This document shows, in pieces, positions 63,707 to 64,000 of a stretch of 64,000 nucleotides of DNA (positions within the stretch are counted from its first letter, which is position 1; every line of letters starts with the position of its first letter). This DNA comes from Chlorokybus atmophyticus (Eukaryota > Streptophyta > Chlorokybophyceae > Chlorokybales > Chlorokybaceae), in contig RHPI01000385.1 of NCBI GenBank assembly GCA_009103225.1, forward strand, positions 259,309-323,308, read 5' to 3'. The notes below the pieces were generated by a model that saw only the letters and a list, made by a program, of their open reading frames with translations, was not told where the DNA came from and ran no database searches. The translations under genes and the position numbers were made by a program.

Positions 63707-64000
63707 GGCTGCCATTGCTGAGCAAGGGTTGGGAAGGTGGCGGTGGCGGTGGCGGGAGGAGGAAGGGAGGAGGGCGTGGGAGTCCGCGACGCTGCCGTTG
63801 CCGTCCTAGCCAGCAATTGCTAACCAAAGCCCTTGTGGGCAGGTACTGTTCTCTGCATGCTTGCTGTTTGTCTAACGGGGCGGGCTAGTACTAGCATAGC
63901 ATAGCGTAGGTAGCAATAGCCCGGTGGTGACTGTTATGTGAGTGGTGAAGGTTATTTTTCATGCATGTCACTCACATTGCCCGCACACCATGCATGTTGC
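63707..64000. other. Unassigned right edge
   Basis: GGC/GGA-rich sequence (63715-63790), then TAGCA-type simple repeats near 63890. It could be the start of a 5' UTR or exon of a gene continuing past the window, but nothing can be identified. Confidence 0.3.

Overview
The window looks like nuclear DNA of a unicellular green alga (Chlorophyta). The genes are broken by many short GT-AG introns with strong TGCAG acceptors. They include a plastid-type NusG, a mitochondrial-type ribosomal protein S5, an agmatine deiminase and typical eukaryotic transcription and trafficking proteins. The DNA is rich in CA/TG dinucleotides, long GA microsatellites and retrotransposons. The species cannot be named from this sequence. 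All exon models were derived by hand from splice signals, reading-frame continuity and remembered protein-family motifs; no search was run.

Left part (1-27 kb), gene dense: the 5' part of a CLPTM1-family membrane protein (minus, runs off the left edge); TAF6 (plus) diverging from it; a gene-poor stretch with a GA tract and a decayed ORF cluster; mitochondrial uS5 (minus); plastid NusG (plus); an unrecognised polytopic membrane protein (minus); SPT20 of the SAGA complex (plus); and a secreted heparinase II/III-like polysaccharide lyase (minus) whose third intron is almost entirely a pure 341-unit GA/TC repeat.

Middle part (27-54 kb), a transposon graveyard: two diverged copies of a ~550 bp repeat, a ~330 bp-arm foldback, and an old minus-strand Ty3/gypsy chromovirus-like element (about 31.6-52.3 kb). 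The old element's RT-C/RNase H/integrase-core segment is inverted relative to its gag/RT-N and integrase-C/chromodomain parts, and it also contains two long inverted arms (about 1.6 and 1.4 kb). Into its RNase H region a much younger 11.1 kb Ty3/gypsy-like element (32820-43932) has inserted, with a CATC target-site duplication. That element is the highlight. It encodes gag with two zinc knuckles, an unknown ~550-residue module, a retropepsin, a full C5-cytosine DNA methyltransferase domain, RT, RNase H, integrase and a C-terminal PHD finger. Its terminal repeats are arranged A - body - B - A - B (split direct repeats) rather than as two plain LTRs.

Right part (54-64 kb): a spastin-type AAA microtubule-severing ATPase (plus), agmatine deiminase (plus), then a tandem array of a miniature LTR-type element (four 89 bp terminal repeats and three 330 bp bodies, exact 419 bp period) bounded by an ACAGC target duplication.

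The host genes are unrelated housekeeping functions and form no pathway. The functional unity in the window lies in the retroelements. The young element carries both a DNA methyltransferase and a probable chromatin reader, and every stop codon interrupting its ORFs is one C-to-T change from a sense codon.
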